A stretch of 53,433 bases of DNA from Candidatus Nitrosopelagicus sp. GTDB lineage: Archaea; Thermoproteota; Nitrososphaeria; Nitrososphaerales; Nitrosopumilaceae. The translations under genes and the position numbers were made by a program. The notes beneath the pieces were generated by a model, which saw only the letters and a list, made by a program, of their open reading frames with translations, was not told where the DNA came from and searched no databases. The first letter of the stretch is position 1, and each line of letters starts with the position of its first letter. The stretch lies in assembly GCA_028345965.1 (NCBI GenBank), contig JAOMEP010000007.1, positions 1 through 53,433 of the forward strand. The letters are read 5' to 3'. This document shows positions 50,335-53,433 of this stretch, one piece after another.

Positions 50335-50602
50335 CTTCAAGGTTGATTGCAGAAAATCCAGCCTTTACTAATTCATCAGCTGCAATATTCCCACGGTAAC
50401 CAGAAGCACAATAAACACAGATTTTCTTGTCTTTAAGATCATCGATTTGACCTTTTTTTGCATTTCTGATAGCTAAGCCCAGAGGCATGTTTTGAGAGTT
50501 TTCGATAGCTCCGTTAGCAACTTCGTCTGGCTCTCTAACATCAATAATAACAAATTGGTTTTGTTCTTGCTTAAGTTGGTCTTTTGTTATAGATTCTGCC
50601 AT
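50309..50602 (-). CDS. rhodanese-like sulfurtransferase
   Basis: This 97-residue single rhodanese domain has VIIDVREPDEVANGAIENSQNMPLG and the active-site loop CVYCASGYRGNIAADEL, where the Cys in CASGYRG is the persulfide carrier. It transfers sulfane sulfur to thiol acceptors or handles redox signalling. It shares a compact promoter with the plus-strand gene at 50655. The ATG at 50602 lies 25 bp from the central AT box. Confidence 0.92.
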   Translation of the reverse strand: MAESITKDQLKQEQNQFVIIDVREPDEVANGAIENSQNMPLGLAIRNAKKGQIDDLKDKKICVYCASGYRGNIAADELVKAGFSAINLEGGYMAWTQ

Positions 50603-50623
50603 AAGATATTACAATTGTATTGA

Positions 50624-50634
50624 CATATATTTTT
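50624..50634. promoter_or_regulatory. AT box shared by rhodanese and 50655 gene
   Basis: CATATATTTTT is centred about 26 bp from the ATG at 50602 (minus) and 27 bp from the ATG at 50655 (plus); the starts are 53 bp apart, with no other TATA-like element between them. Confidence 0.55.
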
Positions 50635-50654
50635 TAATTTAATCAAAATATCAT

Positions 50655-51041
50655 ATGAATGAAAAAGAATTACAAGAAATCGTAGAAAAATCTAGTTCAA
50701 ATTTTAAAATTTTAATTGAAAATGAATCATTTGTAGTGGATGAGATCAAAATGCTTCAGACAGATAATCCAATAACCGAACCTACCACTAGGGGAGGAGT
50801 GTATTTTGCAGAAATGAAAGAGTGGAAAGTTGAAGCCACAATTTTTGATACATCAATTGTAAAACACCTTTCAAAAGCAATGCTTGGACCTAACAAAGAT
50901 TTTCTTGATATAACATTGCATACAACAACGGAAAATGAACAGAAAATTTCACTTGTCACAAATCTTAAAAATAGTATGCAAAATGCATCGAAAATTATCC
51001 TCTATTTGACACTAAAAGATGTAACTATAAAATCACAATAA
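50655..51041 (+). CDS. conserved hypothetical protein
   Basis: This 128-residue soluble protein is acidic, with a central TTRGGVYFAEMKEWKVEATIFD segment and a beta-strand-rich C-terminal half (FLDITLHTTTENEQKISLVT). It has no signal peptide or metal motif. It converges with the J-domain gene, overlapping by 9 nt. No family is recognised. Confidence 0.6.
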   Translation: MNEKELQEIVEKSSSNFKILIENESFVVDEIKMLQTDNPITEPTTRGGVYFAEMKEWKVEATIFDTSIVKHLSKAMLGPNKDFLDITLHTTTENEQKISLVTNLKNSMQNASKIILYLTLKDVTIKSQ

Positions 51042-51866
51042 TTTACAGAATTTATCATATTCAGATTTCAATTTTTTATCGGATAATATTTCATACGCCT
51101 TATTGATTTGAGCCATTTTCTCTTCTGATGAATCTTTATTTCTATCAGGATGGTATTGTTTTGCTAGTTTTCTATATTGATTTTTAATTTCAGACTCAGA
51201 AGAATCGTTTGTCAATCCTAATACCAAGTAATAATTTGGTAATGAATTATCATTATACATTTCACTAAACTCTTTTGCCTCAGTACTTCGTTTATGAGAA
51301 CCGAAGATTTCTTCTTCAGACCATTCTGAATGATATTTTTCATAATCACGATCCTTTTTAGAATCTAACTTTGCATCATCATAACTGGTTTTCTTTCTTA
51401 GTATGATATGTCTTGCAAGATAAATGAAAATTCCTGCAATGATAACTATTGCAATAGCAAACGTAAGATAAAGATCTTCAGGACTAACATAATAATCAGA
51501 TACGGCCGATGGGGGATTAACTTGAGCACCTGAATCATAGAAAAATTTTGTAGATAATGTATAATCACCTGATTCAGCTACAACCAAATAATTTCCACTT
51601 TTTTGCCATCCACCAATTCCTGCAATAATTAAAGTAGAAAATTTATTTTCATCATCAGGATTAAGGCTTTCATTCCAAACGTTCTTTCCGTCAGAATCTC
51701 TTACAGAGATAAAAACAGAATCGAAGGGAGTGGAGCCCCATACAGAAATGAAATCAGATTTTTCATACAGAGGTTTGTCAATGTTGAGAGTTAATTCATC
51801 TCCAAATGCATTAGAAAGTGGTAAAAATAACATTAAAGATATAATCCCAAAATAGACTTTTTTCAT
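51033..51866 (-). CDS. membrane J-domain protein with exported Ig-like domain
   Basis: This protein of about 277 residues has a signal peptide (MKKVYFGIISLMLFLPLSNA), an extracytoplasmic domain of about 110 residues resembling the domain of the PEFG protein (FISVRDSDGKNVWNESLN; GIGGWQKSGNYLVVAESGDY), one transmembrane helix (LYLTFAIAIVIIAGIFIYLA), a charged linker and a C-terminal J domain (YYLVLGLTNDSSESEIKNQYRKLAK with the HPD motif). The J domain would face the cytosol and stimulate DnaK. The ATG at 51866 is chosen over 51881 for the clean signal peptide. Confidence 0.85.
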   Translation of the reverse strand: MKKVYFGIISLMLFLPLSNAFGDELTLNIDKPLYEKSDFISVWGSTPFDSVFISVRDSDGKNVWNESLNPDDENKFSTLIIAGIGGWQKSGNYLVVAESGDYTLSTKFFYDSGAQVNPPSAVSDYYVSPEDLYLTFAIAIVIIAGIFIYLARHIILRKKTSYDDAKLDSKKDRDYEKYHSEWSEEEIFGSHKRSTEAKEFSEMYNDNSLPNYYLVLGLTNDSSESEIKNQYRKLAKQYHPDRNKDSSEEKMAQINKAYEILSDKKLKSEYDKFCKLL

Positions 51867-51999
51867 AAGAAAATTAATCAAAGAATTAGATATAATGTAA
51901 ACTGTTGAATCTATTCGTAAAATTCACACCAGAAAATAACCAAAAGTGTTGAAAAAATTTAACAGGTTTTTGCTAATAATAGAGAACAGTTTAGTGGAC

Positions 52000-52143
52000 A
52001 TGGTAATAGGTTACTGCGTAAAATGTAGAGACAAAAGAGAAATGAATGGTACCCAAGCTGTGACCATGAAAAATGGAAAACCAGCAACAAAAGGTACATG
52101 CCCAACATGTGGCATCTCGATGTTCAGAATTGGTAAAGCATAA
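52000..52143 (+). CDS. DUF5679-type zinc-ribbon protein
   Basis: From the ATG at 52000, this product of about 47 residues reads YCVKCRDKREM, QAVTMKNGKPATKG and TCPTCGISMFRIGK. It matches DUF5679-type small zinc ribbons found in archaea, with CxxC pairs at both ends. The frame is open from 51946, but an AT box (GCTAATAATAG) about 25 bp upstream supports 52000. The function is unknown; related proteins may contact RNA or the ribosome. Confidence 0.78.
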   Translation: MVIGYCVKCRDKREMNGTQAVTMKNGKPATKGTCPTCGISMFRIGKA

Positions 52144-52177
52144 CTGAACATCAAATAATCTTTTTTGAAGAATTTTC

Positions 52178-52432
52178 CTAGGGATGGTTCCATTCATCAG
52201 ATATTCCATTCCATAGAGAACGGAAAGCTTTTGGCGATTGTTCAATTTCAGCTTGAATGCGATTATCTACTACAAAGAAAAAATTTTCCATTGCATCTAC
52301 ACCGCCATCATCAAAAAGTTCTTTCCCAATTTCTTTGAATCTAGATTTTTTTGATTCTAATTCATCAGACGTGGGATTTTGTAAACAAAATGTTAGTAAA
52401 TCAAGCATTTCTTCTTCTAACATAAAATCCAT
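52178..52432 (-). CDS. hypothetical small acidic protein
   Basis: This 84-residue protein is soluble and helical (MDFMLEEEMLDLLTFCLQ; KSRFKEIGKELFDDGGVDAMENFF). It has the same strand as the SNF2-type helicase and lies 37 nt downstream of that gene's stop, so it may be in the same transcript. No family is recognised. Confidence 0.55.
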   Translation of the reverse strand: MDFMLEEEMLDLLTFCLQNPTSDELESKKSRFKEIGKELFDDGGVDAMENFFFVVDNRIQAEIEQSPKAFRSLWNGISDEWNHP

Positions 52433-52469
52433 GATTACACTACAGTTTTTTGGTTAAAAAATATTGAGG

Positions 52470-53433
52470 TTATAATTTCGCTCCAAGTTTATCATGAATT
52501 TGAGCAAGAATCATTTTTGCCTTTTCTTTATTTTCAAAGGATTCACCTTGTTTATCTAATATCGAATCTATTTCAAATTCCTTATCCGTGAGAATTTCTG
52601 CAACATGCTCATCAAGAGTTCCTTTTCCCACCAAATAATATGCAAAGACTGTATTTTTCTGACCAATTCTATGCAGTCTATCTTCTGCCTGACGATGAAT
52701 TGCAGGACTCCAATCTAATTCTGCAAATATCACATACTTTGCATTTGTTAAATTAATACCAACATTACCCGCCCTCAAACCTGCAATCATTAATTTTGTT
52801 TGTCCTTTTTGGAATCTATCAATTTCACGTTGTCTAACTACATCAGTTTGACCTCCGATAATTGATGCAGGATTGTAATCTGCCAAGCTTTGATGTAATA
52901 AATTATGAATTGCCTTATGGTGGCAGAATACCACAACACTTTCTTCTATTTCCATAATATCATTTACAAAATTTGTTACGTGTTTCAGTTTTGCAAGACC
53001 TGCAGCTTGTCTTTCACTTTCTATTGCACGGTGATATGATGCAGATTTATCAAATGCAGATTCTGCATATTTTTGTTCTTCCTCTAATTTTTTCCAAATT
53101 TTTTGCAATTCAGATTTATAGAATTTTTCATCTGCATGAACAGGAGAAGAGTAACGTACCTTAGCTTTTAGTTCTTTGAGAACATCTGATTTTTTCCTTC
53201 TCAGCATAACATGTTTTGTTAATTGATTGCGTAAGGTATCACGTTTATTTTCAAGTACTATTGCTTTGCCTTTTTCATTCACATAGCAGAAATATTCACA
53301 AAATTCCTTAAAACTTCCGAGAAGACCAGGTTTTAAAATATCAACAATTGGCCAAATTTCAGAACCTCTATTGTAGATTGGCGTTCCAGATAAACCAACT
53401 CGATATTTTACACTTTCATCAGTGGCAAGTGCT
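52470..53433 (-). CDS. SNF2-family helicase, C-terminal part (runs off window)
   Basis: The minus frame is open from the window edge to 52470, about 320 residues. It starts in SNF2 motif III (VGLSGTPIYN) and continues through HVMLRRKKSDVL, the helicase C domain with VVVFCHHKAIHNLL, QKGQTKLMIAGLRAGNVGINLTNA and RAEDRLHRIGQ-type motif VI residues (EDRLHRIGQKN). These are Swi2/Snf2 ATPases of the RapA/SMARCAL1 type that remodel DNA-protein complexes. The N-terminal ATPase half lies beyond the window. An apparent Met at 53282 is not the start, since the frame continues upstream. Confidence 0.9.
   Translation of the reverse strand, partial: ALATDESVKYRVGLSGTPIYNRGSEIWPIVDILKPGLLGSFKEFCEYFCYVNEKGKAIVLENKRDTLRNQLTKHVMLRRKKSDVLKELKAKVRYSSPVHADEKFYKSELQKIWKKLEEEQKYAESAFDKSASYHRAIESERQAAGLAKLKHVTNFVNDIMEIEESVVVFCHHKAIHNLLHQSLADYNPASIIGGQTDVVRQREIDRFQKGQTKLMIAGLRAGNVGINLTNAKYVIFAELDWSPAIHRQAEDRLHRIGQKNTVFAYYLVGKGTLDEHVAEILTDKEFEIDSILDKQGESFENKEKAKMILAQIHDKLGAKL

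Noticed and set aside
1-53433. CRISPR array, tRNA or rRNA genes, transposases, prophage
   Set aside because: No regularly spaced repeats, no cloverleaf-like segments in the short gaps between genes, and no transposase or phage motif in any translated frame were seen.

Overview
The window is an AT-rich, gene-dense piece of chromosome from an ammonia-oxidising archaeon (Nitrososphaeria/Thaumarchaeota), most like a marine, ureolytic Nitrosopumilus. The evidence is archaeal information-processing genes (family B DNA polymerase with a C-terminal PIP box, Hef helicase, TFB, EF-2, deoxyhypusine synthase), the methylmalonyl-CoA branch used in the thaumarchaeal 3-hydroxypropionate/4-hydroxybutyrate cycle, a PEFG-CTERM surface protein, a secreted protein with WVKNNAGWW repeats, and many genes whose start codon lies about 25 bp from a TATA box, which suggests leaderless mRNAs. 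No rRNA, tRNA, CRISPR array, insertion sequence or phage gene was seen. No gap between genes exceeds 300 bp.

Layout. 1-9 kb: the start of a Hef-type helicase, then dCMP deaminase, DNA polymerase B, a SemiSWEET-like protein, triosephosphate isomerase and pyruvate phosphate dikinase, then a lysine/glutamate-rich coiled-coil protein. 9-12 kb: type II NADH dehydrogenase, deoxyhypusine synthase and an XRE-CBS regulator. 12-22.5 kb: a complete urea-use locus. Accessory genes ureE-F-G-D diverge from ureA and a ureB-ureC fusion, followed by two sodium:solute symporters, one of them carrying a C-terminal universal-stress domain. 22.6-25.9 kb: Lrp-type regulator, ParB-like protein, a winged-helix/zinc protein, several very small membrane proteins and a nitroreductase. 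25.9-29.3 kb: methylmalonyl-CoA epimerase, mutase large subunit and MeaB GTPase, divergent from the B12-binding mutase subunit. 29.3-38 kb: ketol-acid reductoisomerase, a degenerate SelB/EF-Tu-like protein beside a YchF/Obg-type GTPase, tRNA-dihydrouridine synthase, and two proteins of the futalosine menaquinone pathway (MqnD-like and MqnE-like). 38-45 kb: secreted and hypothetical proteins, a 2-oxoglutarate/Fe(II) oxygenase coupled to a small partner, an FAD amine-oxidase/phytoene-desaturase-like enzyme and a methyltransferase. 45-53 kb: TFB with a degenerate zinc ribbon, EF-2, a PD-(D/E)XK-like nuclease, a PEFG surface protein, rhodanese and SWIM proteins, a membrane J-domain protein with an exported domain, and part of a SNF2 helicase.

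How it works together. Urease and its transporters would supply ammonia for oxidation and CO2 for fixation. The mutase set serves carbon fixation. TpiA and PPDK serve gluconeogenesis. MqnD/MqnE-like proteins and NDH-2 fit a menaquinone-based respiratory chain.

Three features are not explained by gene content. A recurrent nonamer TAGTGCTAA occurs at promoters across the window, in two places as part of a dyad. Five divergent gene pairs are separated by only 49-56 bp start-to-start and share one central AT box. About nine genes of 23-55 codons are visible, many of them small zinc or single-helix membrane proteins.
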